This document shows positions 8,432-18,706 of a stretch of 64,000 nt of DNA, in pieces. How positions within the stretch are numbered: position 1 is the stretch's first letter; the number at the start of each line of letters is the position of its first letter. The translations under genes were made by a program, and so were the position numbers. Location of the stretch: positions 102,001-166,000 of the forward strand of contig NZ_JAAFYS010000001.1 of NCBI RefSeq assembly GCF_012070395.1, written 5' to 3'. Source of the DNA: Pseudoroseicyclus tamaricis. GTDB taxonomy: Bacteria > Pseudomonadota > Alphaproteobacteria > Rhodobacterales > Rhodobacteraceae. The notes beneath the pieces are model-generated. The model saw only the letters and a list, made by a program, of their open reading frames with translations. It was not told the origin of the DNA and ran no database searches.

Positions 8432-9556
8432 ATGCTTCAGAAGGCAATTCTGGCAGAGCGGCCGCAGGACTGGCTGGTGGCGCATGGGGGCGAGATGCCG
8501 GTGCAGTTCTTCTGCCCGCCGGCGCTGGAGGCCAAGCATCGCGCCTTCCGCGAGGGCTTTCCGGGCGAGGTGACCTTCGCCGTGAAGTCCAACCCCGCCG
8601 AGGCGGTGCTGACCCAGCTTCATGCCGGCGGCATGGCGGGATTCGACGTCGCCTCGCCGGCGGAGATCGCGCTGATGCAGCGCCTCGCCCCCGGCGCGCA
8701 CCTGCACTACCACAACCCCGTCCGCTCGCCCGGCGAGATCGCGCTGGCCAAGGCGGCCGGCGCCACCTCCTGGGCCGTGGACCGGCCGGGGGAGCTGGAG
8801 AAGCTGCTCGCCGCCGACCTGCCGCGCGAGGCGGAGTTCGCGGTGCGGCTCGACCTGCCGGTGGAGGGCGCCGCCTATGCCTTCTCCGCCAAGTTCGGCG
8901 CCGGGCCGGCCGAAGCGGCGAAGCTCATGCGCCGGGCCGCCTCCGCCGGGCGGCGCGTGTCGCTGACCTTCCATGTCGGCACGCAATGCGACGAGCCCTC
9001 CGCCTGGGCCGCCTATCTCGAGACGGCGGCGGAGCTGATGGAGGAGACGGGCATCCGCCTTGCCAGCGTCAACGTCGGCGGCGGCTTCCCCTCCGCCCGC
9101 AGCGGCGAGCCGGCCGAGCTGGCGCCGATCTTCGAGACCATCTCGTCCTTCGCGCCCCGCTTCCCCGGCGCCCGGCTGGTCTGCGAGCCGGGGCGTGGAC
9201 TGGTGGCCGACGCCTTCGCCTATGCCGTGCGCATCAAGTCGCTCGACCGGGGCGACGCGATCCTGAACGACGGCATCTACGGGGGCTTGAGCGAGTTCGT
9301 CACCCTCGGCCTCTCCGCCTTCGAGGTGGTGGCCGGCGACGGGCGGGAGCTGTCGGAATCGCACCAGCCCCACCGGCTCTGGGGCCCCACCTGCGACAGC
9401 CTCGACCGGCTGCCGGGCGAGCCGCTGCTGCCGGCGGACGTGGAGGAGGGCGACTGGCTGCTCTTCTCGGCGATGGGCGCCTACCTCTACGGCGTCAACA
9501 CCGCCTTCAACGGCTACGGGGCGTGGGACGAGGTCTCCGTCTCCTCGCTCGGCTGA
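8432..9556 (+). CDS. Group III PLP-dependent decarboxylase (ornithine/lysine/diaminopimelate type)
   Basis: 374 aa alanine-racemase-fold decarboxylase. The Schiff-base lysine lies in VTFAVKSNPAEAVL. Other landmarks are LTFHVGTQC, SVNVGGGFPS (PLP phosphate loop), VCEPGRGLVADA and the catalytic cysteine segment GPTCDSLDRL from the partner subunit. Length is close to bacterial ornithine/lysine decarboxylases and shorter than LysA. The specificity helix (APIFETISSF) does not by itself settle the substrate. Family role: diamine formation (putrescine, cadaverine) in the cytoplasm. The divergent Lrp regulator and the downstream azlCD exporters suggest amino-acid-responsive control. Confidence 0.85.
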   Translation: MLQKAILAERPQDWLVAHGGEMPVQFFCPPALEAKHRAFREGFPGEVTFAVKSNPAEAVLTQLHAGGMAGFDVASPAEIALMQRLAPGAHLHYHNPVRSPGEIALAKAAGATSWAVDRPGELEKLLAADLPREAEFAVRLDLPVEGAAYAFSAKFGAGPAEAAKLMRRAASAGRRVSLTFHVGTQCDEPSAWAAYLETAAELMEETGIRLASVNVGGGFPSARSGEPAELAPIFETISSFAPRFPGARLVCEPGRGLVADAFAYAVRIKSLDRGDAILNDGIYGGLSEFVTLGLSAFEVVAGDGRELSESHQPHRLWGPTCDSLDRLPGEPLLPADVEEGDWLLFSAMGAYLYGVNTAFNGYGAWDEVSVSSLG

Positions 9557-9562
9557 GGGCCG

Positions 9563-9608
9563 GGCGGAAACCATATGGTTTCCGCCTTCGAATTCCATAT
9601 GGAATTCG
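9563..9608. repeat. Paired CATATG-centred palindromes, copy 2
   Basis: Palindrome 1 spans 9563-9586 (24 bp, same core as at 6898). Palindrome 2 spans 9589-9608 (cgaattccatatggaattcg, 20 bp). Relative to copy 1, the second palindrome has swapped T for A on the left arm and A for T on the right arm, so symmetry is kept. It lies seven bases after the decarboxylase stop. Confidence 0.9.
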
Positions 9609-9685
9609 GCGCCCGGCGGCGGCGATTGCGCTCCCCCGGAACTGGGGGTAGGCCGGCTGACGAACCTCCGGCAGCGGCGTGAGCG

Positions 9686-10405
9686 ATGAGCGGCCCCAGC
9701 AACAGATCGGTCTACGGGCGCGGCATCCGCGATGCGCTGCCCTTCGTGCTGGTCGTCGGGCCCTTCGCCTTCCTCTTCGCCGTCGTCTCGGCCGAGGCGG
9801 GGCTGAACCTGCTGGAGATCTTCTCCTTCTCCTTCATCGTGGTGGCCGGCGCCTCGCAGCTCGCGGCGCTGTCGGTACTGCAGGATAACGGCACGGCGCT
9901 GCTGGCGATCTTCGCCGGGCTGGCGGTGAACATGCGGATGGCGATGTACTCCGCCTCGCTCACCCCGTGGCTCGGCAGCCTGCCGCCCCTGCGCCGGATG
10001 TTCGCCGCCTACCTGATGATCGACCAGACCTACGCGCTCTCCATCACCCGCTACGAGCAGAGCCCGGAGTGGAGCCTGCGCACGAGGCTGGCCTATTACC
10101 TCGGCACCGCGACGACGATCATGCCGGTCTGGTACGTGACCACGACGGTCGGCGCCGTCACCGGGCAGAGCGTGCCGGAGAGCCTGGCGCTCGACTTCGC
10201 CATGCCCATCGCCTTCCTCGCCCTGATCGGGCCGGCGCTGCGGACGGCGGCACACGCCGCCGCCGCGCTCGTCTCGGTGGTCGCGTCGCTGCTCCTCGCC
10301 GGGCTGCCCTCCGGCTCCGGTCTGCTCATCGCCGCGCTTCTGGCGATGATGACCGGCGCGCAGGTGGAGCGGTGGATGGAGCGGCGCCGGGGGACGGCGG
10401 CATGA
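9686..10405 (+). CDS. azlC: AzlC family branched-chain amino-acid exporter, large subunit
   Basis: 239 aa with about five to six predicted membrane helices. Family features are the opening GIRDALPFVLVVGPFAFLFAVVSAEAGL, then FIVVAGASQLAAL and LAVNMRMAMYSASLTPWL, the conserved region that follows helix 3 in AzlC. Known AzlCD pairs export branched-chain amino acids or analogues such as 4-azaleucine. The gene overlaps azlD by four bases (ATGA). It begins 77 bp after the palindrome pair that follows the decarboxylase gene. Confidence 0.92.
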   Translation: MSGPSNRSVYGRGIRDALPFVLVVGPFAFLFAVVSAEAGLNLLEIFSFSFIVVAGASQLAALSVLQDNGTALLAIFAGLAVNMRMAMYSASLTPWLGSLPPLRRMFAAYLMIDQTYALSITRYEQSPEWSLRTRLAYYLGTATTIMPVWYVTTTVGAVTGQSVPESLALDFAMPIAFLALIGPALRTAAHAAAALVSVVASLLLAGLPSGSGLLIAALLAMMTGAQVERWMERRRGTAA

Positions 10406-10740
10406 TCGGCGGGCCGGTGCTCTGGGCGGTGATCGCGGCGCTGGGCGTGGGGACGTTCCTGATCCGCTATTCCTTCCTCGGCCTGATCGGCGACCGGAAG
10501 ATGCCGGAATGGGTGCTGCGCCACCTGCGCTACACGCCCGTCGCCGTGCTGCCCGGCCTCGTGGCGCCGCTCGTGCTCTGGCCCGCCGCGACGGAGGGGG
10601 AGACGGATCCGGCCCGTCTCATAGCGGCGCTGGTGGCGCTGGGGGCCGGCTGGCTTGGGCGCTCGGCCGTCTGGGCGATGGTGGCGGGGGCGCTGGCGCT
10701 CTACGCCGGGCTGTGGCTGGAGGGCGCGGCCGGCTGGTAG
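10402..10740 (+). CDS. azlD: AzlD family exporter, small subunit
   Basis: 112 aa with three to four hydrophobic helices. The segment GVGTFLIRYSFLGLIGDRKMPEWVLRHLRYTPVAVLPGLVAPLV is the recognisable AzlD core (TFLxRxxFL...R.L.YvP.AvL.alv.P). It works with AzlC as a heteromeric exporter in the inner membrane. Translational coupling to azlC is through the ATGA overlap at 10402-10405. Confidence 0.92.
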   Translation: MIGGPVLWAVIAALGVGTFLIRYSFLGLIGDRKMPEWVLRHLRYTPVAVLPGLVAPLVLWPAATEGETDPARLIAALVALGAGWLGRSAVWAMVAGALALYAGLWLEGAAGW

Positions 10741-10751
10741 GCGGGCCGGGC

Positions 10752-11402
10752 TTATTGCGCGGCGGCGGCGGCCTCGATCTCGTCCGAGGCGTCGAAGCCG
10801 GCCTCCGGCACGTATTCTTCCAGCTCGCGGAAGCGGTCGTTGTCGTCTTCTTCCCGGTACTCCGTGGTGACGACGCCGGGGACCTTCGCGAACTGTTCCT
10901 GCAGCCGCTCGGGGGAGAGCGTCTTGCGGATGAACTCCATCCCCGGCAGCTCCTGCAGGATACCGGCCGTGGCGCGGGCGCAGGCGGCCTTGGGCACCGG
11001 GCCGGCGGCGAGCGCCAGTTGCAGCGCCCGCTCGGCCACGGCATCGCTCACCACGAGGTCCTGCCGGATGACGTAGTAGGTCACCCGGGCATGGAAGGAG
11101 AGGTAGAGCTGCTCGATGGCCGGCGTGATGCCGAAGAAGACGTCGTTCCGCTCGGGGATCGTCTCGTGCTGGAAGGTGCCGGCCGGGTCGAAGATGACCC
11201 GCTGGCTGGCGTTGATCATCAGCCCGGTATGGGCGCCGCTGTCGTCGGAGGAGGCGCGTACCGTGAAGAGGGTGAGCTGCGCCGGCCCCGGATCGCGGTA
11301 GGCGACGCGGCGCACGAACTCCTCCGGGGCCCAGACAGGCTCCCCCGGCCCGCAGCCGGCGGCAACCAGCGGCAGGCCGATCAGGAAGGCGCGGCGATGC
11401 AC
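10752..11402 (-). CDS. Putative lipoprotein, unknown function
   Basis: 216 aa. The start is a GTG (MHRRAFLIGLPLVAAGCGPG): a short positively charged n-region, a hydrophobic core and a lipobox-like VAAGC give a probable lipid-modified Cys17. After that the protein is soluble, with no known catalytic motif. Segments such as SGAHTGLMINASQRVIFDPAGTFQHETIPERNDVFFGI suggest a compact domain, and the acidic C-terminal end (DDNDRFRELEEYVPEAGFDASDEIEAAAAAQ) is low in complexity. Similar short lipoproteins are found in Rhodobacterales without known function. The gene starts 5 bp after the oxidase subunit IV stop, so the two are likely co-transcribed. Confidence 0.65.
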   Translation of the reverse strand: MHRRAFLIGLPLVAAGCGPGEPVWAPEEFVRRVAYRDPGPAQLTLFTVRASSDDSGAHTGLMINASQRVIFDPAGTFQHETIPERNDVFFGITPAIEQLYLSFHARVTYYVIRQDLVVSDAVAERALQLALAAGPVPKAACARATAGILQELPGMEFIRKTLSPERLQEQFAKVPGVVTTEYREEDDNDRFRELEEYVPEAGFDASDEIEAAAAAQ

Positions 11403-11407
11403 CCGGC

Positions 11408-11542
11408 TCAGCCGGCGATCAGGGCGAGGAAGACCAGGGCGACGACGATGACGATCGCCCCGCGCGTCAGCATCTTCATGAAGCCGTCGAAGGTGGCTTC
11501 CTGCGTGGTGATGTCCATGTCGCCATGCTTGTGCTCGGCCAT
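11408..11542 (-). CDS. aa3-type cytochrome c oxidase subunit IV
   Basis: 44 aa. It reads MAEHKHGDMDITTQEATFDG followed by a helix (GAIVIVVALVFLALIAG). The short hydrophilic head with DMDIxxQEATFxGF and one membrane span is the signature of the tiny subunit IV of alphaproteobacterial aa3 oxidase (bacterial COX4-type domain). In Paracoccus the subunit sits in the oxidase complex with no essential catalytic role. The main oxidase genes are not in this window. The start ATG at 11540-11542 is preceded on the minus strand by an AGGAGCAG-type ribosome site. Confidence 0.88.
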   Translation of the reverse strand: MAEHKHGDMDITTQEATFDGFMKMLTRGAIVIVVALVFLALIAG

Positions 11543-11640
11543 CTGATGTCTGCTCCTCGAAGCCAGGTTTGCCCGGCGATGCCTTAGCCGATCCGCCCGG
11601 GCGTGTCAGCCCCCGGATGGCCCGGCCCTGCCGCCCCTCT

Positions 11641-11658
11641 CCCGGCCTGACGGCCGGG
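11641..11658 (-). terminator. GC hairpin downstream of the MBL-fold gene
   Basis: Arms cccggcc (11641-11647) and ggccggg (11652-11658) with a 4-nt loop lie just past the end of the leftward MBL gene. There is no U-tract. Weak evidence. Confidence 0.3.
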
Positions 11659-11669
11659 CTCGGGTCCCC

Positions 11670-12688
11670 TCAGGCCCGGCGCCAGTGCCACGCCCCGTCC
11701 ACCTCCTCGCGGAGGGCGTCGCCCCTCAGCCAGAGGTGGTTGAGGTGGGCCAGCGTCTCGCCGAGGGCGAGGGTGTACTGGTCGGCGGAGATCTCGCGCG
11801 AGAAGAGGACGGGGAAGCACTCGTGCCCCACCCGAGGCTCGGCGAGGAAGGCATGCAGCCGGGCGAGGGCGCCGGTGTGGTTGTCGGCCAGCTGGCGCAG
11901 GCGGAAGGGCAGGCCGCGGTAGGGCAGGCGGTGGCCGGGCAGGACGAGCTGCTCGGGCGTCGCGAAGGCGGAGAGCCGCGCGCAGCTTTCGAACCACTCG
12001 GCCAGCGGGTCCGCCTCCGGCTCGAACTGGTGGACGGAGATGTTGGGCGAGATGCGGGGGAGGAGCTGGTCGGACCCGATGACCAGCGCCTCGTCCTCCG
12101 CCCAGAAGGTCGCCTGCTCGGGCGCGTGGCCGTCGCCCATCCGCACCCGCCAATCGCGCCCGGCGAGGCGGATGACCTCGCCCTCCTGCAGGCGCCGGTA
12201 GCCGGCGGGCAGGGGGGCGACGACATCGGCGAAGTTGAAGGGCCGCGAGCCCTCGCGCGACGCGAGCTCCGCCGGGTCCATGCCGGCGCGGCGCCAGAAG
12301 GCGAAGGCCTCGGGCGGGGCCGCGTCCTCCTCGTCGAGGATCAGCATCCGGGAGAGCAGCCAGCCGGTGCGCGGCATCCACAGTTCCGCCCCCCGCGCCA
12401 TGAGCCAGCCGGCGAGGCCGACATGATCGGGGTGGTGGTGGGTGACGATGACGCGGGCGACCGGCTTGCCGGAGAGAGGGCCGTCGAGCAGCGCCTGCAG
12501 GGCGGAGCGGCCCTTGGCCCAGTTGAGGCCGGTGTCGATGATCGTCCAGCTGTCGCCCTCGTCGGTGATGTAGATGTTGACGTGGTCGAGCTTCATCGGC
12601 AGCGGCAGCCGCGCCCAGTGGAGGCCCTCGGCCACCTGCCACATCTCGCCGGGCGCCGGCGCCGTGTCGAACGGGTGGGAGAGCTCGG

Positions 12689-12692
<4 letters not shown>
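11670..12692 (-). CDS. MBL-fold metallo-hydrolase
   Basis: 340 aa metallo-beta-lactamase-fold protein. The metal-binding motif THHHPDHVGLAGWL (HxHxDH) is intact, with further ligands likely at GDGHAPEQ (His) and VIGSDQLLP (Asp). A C-terminal extension of about 100 residues follows (LPGHRLPYRGLPFRLRQLADNH), as in the glyoxalase II-like/LACTB2-like group. Overlap of four bases with the acyl-CoA dehydrogenase gene upstream suggests a hydrolase working on a thioester or related product of that enzyme, but the substrate cannot be read from the sequence. Confidence 0.85.
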
Positions 12693-14386
<1,694 letters not shown>

Positions 14387-14509
14387 GTGCGGGACCTCAC
14401 TTCGCCGGTGAGGGTAGTCGGCAGGCTCCGAAGCGCAAACGCAAACGCGGCGTCACGGGGAGCGGAGGGTGGGGTGCTGTGCCCGACCGTCTGAAGCCGT
14501 GCCCTCAGC

Positions 14510-14695
14510 GAAACCTCACCGCTACGCCCCCCGCCCGGTGCGCGCCGAAGGCGCAGGGCGAGCGCCTGCCCGTCCCGGCGGGCTGGCGCTCTGGCGGGGC
14601 TTGGTGCTGAGCGGTGAGCGGGGAGGGGCTTGGCCGGCATAAAGCGCCCCGCGGCGAAGTCGGAGCGCCACCCCACGGGCAGGCGCTCGCCCTGC
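14510..14695. repeat. ~144-bp foldback element, copy A, with conserved left flank
   Basis: Perfect 21-bp complementary arms at 14553-14573 and 14675-14695 (core agggcgagcgcctgcccg) enclose about 100 bp. Conserved internal blocks are gggctggcgctctgg, ggggaggggcttggccggca and gcgccaccccacggg. The left flank (acctc...ccgcccggt, about 14512-14540) is shared with copies at 60523 and 60829. It sits between the acyl-CoA dehydrogenase start and the transglycosylase end. Confidence 0.88.
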
Positions 14696-14751
14696 TCCCG
14701 TTGGGAGGGGGAGGAGAGGGGGCGCCGGGCCGAGCGGCGCCCCCTGTTCCC

Positions 14752-16812
14752 TCAGGGCCGCGCCAGAGGCCGCAGGGAGACGTCCGGCGCGATCTCGGTC
14801 GCCCGCCCCTCGATGGCGCGCACGCGCAACTGCTCCAGCTCGGATTGCGTCGGGCGGGAGCGGGGGCGGATGAACGGCTTCTCTCCGCGCAGGAGCGACA
14901 GGAAGCGCAGGGGCCCCGGTTGCGGCTCGCCCAGCCGCGCCTGGTAGACGGGCAGCGATTCGGCGACCCGCTGCACGTAGTTGCGTGTCTCGGTGAAGGG
15001 GATGTGCTCGATCCAGTCCACCACGTCGACGCCCGCCTCGGGGTCGCGCGGGTCTCCCCGTGCTTCCATCCACTGGCGGGGCCGCGAGGGGCCGGCGTTG
15101 TAGCCGGCGGCGATCATCACGGGGGAGGGGCCGAACTCCTCCTCCAGCCCCGCGAGGTAGGTGGAGCCGAGGCGGGCGTTGTACTGCCAGTCCTGCGTCA
15201 GCCGCTCGTACTCGTAGTCCAGCCCCTGGTTCACCGCCACTTCCCGGGCGGTGCCGGGCATGAGCTGCATCAGACCCTGCGCGCCCACCGGGGAGCCGAC
15301 ATACTGGTTGAACTCCGATTCCCGCCGCGCGATCGACAGCGCCAGCTCCGGCGCCACCGGCAGATCCATCCCCGTGAGCGGGTGGAGGGGAAAGTAGGCC
15401 TCGGGGATCAGGATGCCCCGCTCCGCCGCCACCTTGCCGAGGACGGTCAGCAGGTAGGGCCGCTCGTCCTCCTCCAGCAGCGCGGCGAACTGGCGCAGGC
15501 CGGCCTCGTCGAGGTCATTGGCCAGCCGCAGCGTGAAGAGCGCGCTCGTCACCCAGTCCTCCCCCGGCAGGAGGAGCTCCAGCGCCCGCCCCACCTCGGT
15601 GGAGAGGAAGGGCGCCCCCTCCCAGCCCGGCAGCTCCGTGCCGGCCAGCTCGGGCGACAGGGGCAGGCCCAGGGCCTCGGTGGCGAGGAGGCCGTAGTAC
15701 GCCGTCTGGAACTCCGCCGCCGCCTGGTATTCCGCCGTCGACCCGGCGCCGTCGCCCGCCGCCTCCAGCGCCCGGCCGCGCCAGTAATGCCCGCGGGAGA
15801 GGGAGACCGGGCCGTCGACGCTGGCGAGGAAGGCGCGGAAATGCCCATCGGCGAGGGCGGGGTCATTCAAGTCGGTCAGCGCAATGAAGCCGGCGAGCCA
15901 CTCCAGATCGGCATAGAGCGTCCCGTCCGCCTCGAGGTGGTGGCTGGAGGCGAGGTCATAGGCCTCCTGCGGGCGGCCGTCGCGCATCAGCCAGCGGGCG
16001 AGCGAGGCGCGCCAGCTCGCCCAGCGGAAGGGCTGGCCCAGCTCGGCGGCGCTGCCGGACTGGGCGCTCATGATGGCGATGGCCTGCGTGTAGTCGCCCT
16101 CGTCCGCCGCCCGGTTCATCCGGTCGACGGCGAGGCCGGGGTGGCCGGCGAGATCGGCGGGCACGGCGGCGATCTTCTCCGCCGCGTCGCCCTCGCCGCG
16201 GATCAGGGCGATTCGCGCCTCCGCCAGCGCCCGCTCGCTCTGAGAGAGGAACGGCAGCAGCCGCTCCGCATCGCGCGTGCGCCAGCGCCAGAGCATCGCC
16301 TCGACACGTGCCGGGTGCAGGGGCGTCAGCTCCTCGCCGAAGGACTGCAGGAGCGCCGCCTCCCCCTCCTCGTCGAGGCCGAGGCCGACCCAGCCCTCCA
16401 TCAGCACCGCTTCGGCCTCGACACCCCGCCCCAGCGCGATCAGCGCCTCGGCGTAGCGGGCGACGCCCTCGCCCGTCTGCGGGGCCTCGTCGGCGAAATA
16501 GGCGGCGACCTCGGCAGGCTGGGTGCCGGGGCTGATCAGCCGCTCCCCCTCCGCCCGCAGCCTCTCGAGCCCGGGCCAGGTGGGGTGGGCGGCGAGGAAG
16601 GCGGGGTATTCGGGGAAGCTGGCCGTCCCCTCGCGCAGCCGCATCCAGGTGATCAGCGCCTCCGCCACCTCGCCATCGGGCCGGGCGAGGGCGGCGGCCA
16701 CGTCCCATTGCTCGTCCCGCAGCGCGGGGACGGCAGACTGGAACGCCTCCTGCGCCGGCGCGAGGGCCGGCGGCAGGCAGAGGCAGGCTGTCAGGCAAAG
16801 CTGGCGCAACAT
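14752..16812 (-). CDS. slt: Soluble lytic murein transglycosylase (Slt70-like)
   Basis: 686 aa with a signal peptide ([21 protein letters not shown]). The long N-terminal region is a helical solenoid of TPR-like repeats, as in the U-shaped domain of Slt70. The C-terminal goose-type lysozyme-like catalytic domain begins near [19 protein letters not shown], where the ES pair holds the catalytic glutamate. It continues [28 protein letters not shown] and [12 protein letters not shown], all standard SLT motifs. It cleaves glycosidic bonds in peptidoglycan in the periplasm, giving 1,6-anhydro ends. The gene is divergent from dapA across a 141-bp promoter region. Confidence 0.93.
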   Translation of the reverse strand: MLRQLCLTACLCLPPALAPAQEAFQSAVPALRDEQWDVAAALARPDGEVAEALITWMRLREGTASFPEYPAFLAAHPTWPGLERLRAEGERLISPGTQPAEVAAYFADEAPQTGEGVARYAEALIALGRGVEAEAVLMEGWVGLGLDEEGEAALLQSFGEELTPLHPARVEAMLWRWRTRDAERLLPFLSQSERALAEARIALIRGEGDAAEKIAAVPADLAGHPGLAVDRMNRAADEGDYTQAIAIMSAQSGSAAELGQPFRWASWRASLARWLMRDGRPQEAYDLASSHHLEADGTLYADLEWLAGFIALTDLNDPALADGHFRAFLASVDGPVSLSRGHYWRGRALEAAGDGAGSTAEYQAAAEFQTAYYGLLATEALGLPLSPELAGTELPGWEGAPFLSTEVGRALELLLPGEDWVTSALFTLRLANDLDEAGLRQFAALLEEDERPYLLTVLGKVAAERGILIPEAYFPLHPLTGMDLPVAPELALSIARRESEFNQYVGSPVGAQGLMQLMPGTAREVAVNQGLDYEYERLTQDWQYNARLGSTYLAGLEEEFGPSPVMIAAGYNAGPSRPRQWMEARGDPRDPEAGVDVVDWIEHIPFTETRNYVQRVAESLPVYQARLGEPQPGPLRFLSLLRGEKPFIRPRSRPTQSELEQLRVRAIEGRATEIAPDVSLRPLARP

Positions 16813-16874
16813 GGGGGAGAACCGCTCGTTTTCCCCTGCCTAACGCGGGCGCCGCCGCGCGCAAAGTCACGAAC

Positions 16875-16903
16875 TTGTCGGGTCGCGCAAAGCCGCGTAG
16901 GGT
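16875..16903 (+). promoter_or_regulatory. Putative dapA promoter
   Basis: TTGTCG (16875-16880), a 17-bp spacer and TAGGGT (16898-16903), about 50 bp before the dapA start. It is assigned by pattern only. Confidence 0.35.
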
Positions 16904-16953
16904 CCGCGCGATTTTTCAGGGGGGGACCCCGCAGCCGGAGAGAGGTGTACGCC

Positions 16954-17823
16954 ATGTTCCATGGGTCGATTCCAGCCATGGTCACCCCCTTCAAGGGCGG
17001 CGAGGTCGACGTTAAGTCGCTGCGCGCGCTCGTCGACTGGCTGATCGCCGAGGGCAGCACCGGTCTTGTCCCCGTTGGCACCACCGGGGAAAGCCCGACG
17101 CTCACCCATGACGAGCATGACCTCGCCGTGAAGGTGGTGGTGGAGCAGGCGGCGGGGCGCGTCCCCGTGATCGCCGGCGCCGGCTCCAACAACACGGCGG
17201 AGACGGTGCGCCTCGTCAAGGCGGCGCAGGCCGCCGGCGCCGATGCGGCGCTGGTCGTGACCCCCTATTACAACCGCCCGACGCAGGCGGGGCTGATCGC
17301 CCATTTCACCGCCGCCGCCGATTGCGGGCTGCCGATCATCATCTACAACATCCCGCCCCGCTCGGTGGTGGACATGACGCCTGCCACGATGGCGGAGCTG
17401 GCGAAGCATGAGATGATCGTCGGCGTGAAGGATGCCACCGCCGATCTCTCCCGCGTGCCGAAGACGCGGCGCCTGTGCGGTGAGGATTTCATCCAGCTCT
17501 CGGGGGAGGACCCGACGGCCATCGGCTTCAACGCGCAGGGCGGGCGGGGCTGCATCTCCGTCACCGCCAACGTCGCCCCGCGCCTCTGCGCAGAGCTGCA
17601 GGCGAAGACGGCGGCCGGGGATTACGCCGGCGCGCTGGCCCTGCAGGACAAGCTCCAGCCCCTGCACGAGGCGATCTTCGCCGAGCCGGGGCTCGCGGGC
17701 GCCAAGCACGGGCTGTCGCTGCTCGGCCGCTGCACGGGGGAGGTGCGCTCCCCCCTCCTGCCGCCGTCGGAGCCGGTGCAGGCGCAGATCGCCGAGGCGA
17801 TGCGCGGCGCCGGCCTGCTCTGA
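16954..17823 (+). CDS. dapA: 4-hydroxy-tetrahydrodipicolinate synthase
   Basis: 289 aa, standard length. Family motifs are [10 protein letters not shown] at the N-terminus, [12 protein letters not shown] (substrate-binding loop), [29 protein letters not shown] (catalytic tyrosine), [10 protein letters not shown] and [11 protein letters not shown] with the Schiff-base lysine. It condenses pyruvate with aspartate semialdehyde in the cytoplasm, the first step of the diaminopimelate/lysine branch. The start ATG is preceded by ggagagagg. Its neighbour slt acts on the same cell wall, but the two are divergent and there is no operon link. Confidence 0.96.
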   Translation: MFHGSIPAMVTPFKGGEVDVKSLRALVDWLIAEGSTGLVPVGTTGESPTLTHDEHDLAVKVVVEQAAGRVPVIAGAGSNNTAETVRLVKAAQAAGADAALVVTPYYNRPTQAGLIAHFTAAADCGLPIIIYNIPPRSVVDMTPATMAELAKHEMIVGVKDATADLSRVPKTRRLCGEDFIQLSGEDPTAIGFNAQGGRGCISVTANVAPRLCAELQAKTAAGDYAGALALQDKLQPLHEAIFAEPGLAGAKHGLSLLGRCTGEVRSPLLPPSEPVQAQIAEAMRGAGLL

Positions 17824-17827
17824 GGGC

Positions 17828-18379
17828 CTACCAGACGGCCCAGTGCCGGCCGAACCAGGCATGGCCGACGAAGTGCACGAAGGTCGCCGCGTAGACGAGC
17901 GCGCCGGCGAGGGCGAGCGCCCTCTGCCAGCGCGTCTCCAGCCGCCGCCAGATGACGACGAGGCAGGCAGCGAAGAGTACGCCCTCCAGCGAGCCGAAGA
18001 ACCGCCCGTGATGGTCCGCGTCCCAGAAGGAGAAGGGCGCGTGCCACGCCCAGTCGGTCAACGGCCAGAAGTGGCGATGCGCGTCGCCAGCATGGAGCGG
18101 GAGGTCGAAGGCGATGTGCATGAGGGCGGAGGCCGAGAGCAGCGTCAGCCAGGGCCACTGCGTCAGCGCGCCGGCGGCGAGGGCGATCGCGTAGAGCGGG
18201 ACGGAGTTGAAGATGTCCGCCGCGAGGTTCAGCGGCCCGCGAGCCCCCGGCAGCCCCCACATCAGGAAGTAGGCGATGTCCGGCAGGAGGGCCCCGAAGA
18301 GGATCACCCACCAGAGCCGGCGCGGCGGCGGCTTGCCGAGGAGCGCGAGGCTCAGCGCCATGTGGGCGGGCGTGTTCAT
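17828..18379 (-). CDS. YdjM-like inner-membrane protein (putative metal-dependent hydrolase)
   Basis: 183 aa with about four to five membrane helices. Conserved histidines and aspartates lie in NTPAHMALSLALLG, ALLPDIAYFLMWG, LMHIAFDLPLHAGDAHRHFWPL and WDADHHGRFFG. This pattern is seen in the YdjM/DUF457-like membrane proteins, sometimes annotated as metal-dependent hydrolases and sometimes mislabelled as cobalamin protein CobQ. No activity is established. The start ATG at 18377-18379 was chosen because the upstream extension is non-conserved and rich in Arg and Pro. The gene faces dapA tail to tail, with four bases between the stops. Confidence 0.75.
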   Translation of the reverse strand: MNTPAHMALSLALLGKPPPRRLWWVILFGALLPDIAYFLMWGLPGARGPLNLAADIFNSVPLYAIALAAGALTQWPWLTLLSASALMHIAFDLPLHAGDAHRHFWPLTDWAWHAPFSFWDADHHGRFFGSLEGVLFAACLVVIWRRLETRWQRALALAGALVYAATFVHFVGHAWFGRHWAVW

Positions 18380-18539
18380 GGGACTGGCGTAGGGGCCGGC
18401 GGGGCCGCGCGTCAAGCCGTGGCGGACGCGGGCGTGCCGGGCTGACGGCCGGCCTACGGGGCGGGCGTGGGAGCGCCCCACCGCTCACCACCCACCCAGC
18501 ACCGACCCCCGTCGCGGAGGGCTCGTCATGCGCCCCCCT

Positions 18540-18587
18540 GTTCATCTGGCCCAAAATACCTCGGGGGTGTGGGGGCAGCGCCCCCAC
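18540..18587. repeat. GC-rich hairpin repeat, family iv copy 2
   Basis: gttcatctggcccaaaatacc followed by a G run, then the complementary arms gtgggggc/gcccccac. It lies between two divergent genes, so here it is not downstream of either. Confidence 0.65.
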
Positions 18588-18631
18588 GCATCTCCACCTG
18601 CGCCCCACCCTCGCATCTTCACCCCATAATT

Positions 18632-18650
18632 GCGAATGGTTCTCATAATC
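18632..18650 (+). promoter_or_regulatory. Fur/Mur-type operator upstream of the metal ABC transporter
   Basis: gcgaatggttctcataatc matches 13 of 19 positions of the Fur consensus and lies directly before the -35 hexamer of the putative promoter at 18652. In alphaproteobacteria the Fur homologue Mur often controls sit/tro-type manganese transporters, so manganese- or iron-responsive repression is the likely use. Confidence 0.6.
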
Positions 18651-18651
18651 A

Positions 18652-18679
18652 TTGACAAGACCTGCGATCCTCCTACCTT
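18652..18679 (+). promoter_or_regulatory. Putative promoter of the metal ABC transporter operon
   Basis: A perfect -35 TTGACA (18652-18657), a 16-bp spacer and TACCTT (18674-18679), 28 bp before the GTG start. A ribosome site aaggag is at 18690-18695. The segment 18625-18680 is notably AT-richer than its surroundings. Confidence 0.6.
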
Positions 18680-18706
18680 GATCACAACCGAAGGAGCACA
18701 ACCCCC

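Noticed and set aside
14522-15073. Arg/Pro/Ala-rich frame beside slt (and similar frames at 51870-52223 and 60402-60761)
   Set aside because: These are translations of the foldback and REP repeats; the shared peptides reflect repeated DNA, not a protein family.
17828-18379. CobQ-type cobalamin protein label for the membrane gene
   Set aside because: It has membrane helices with His/Asp motifs and no amidotransferase or P-loop features; the label is a known misannotation.
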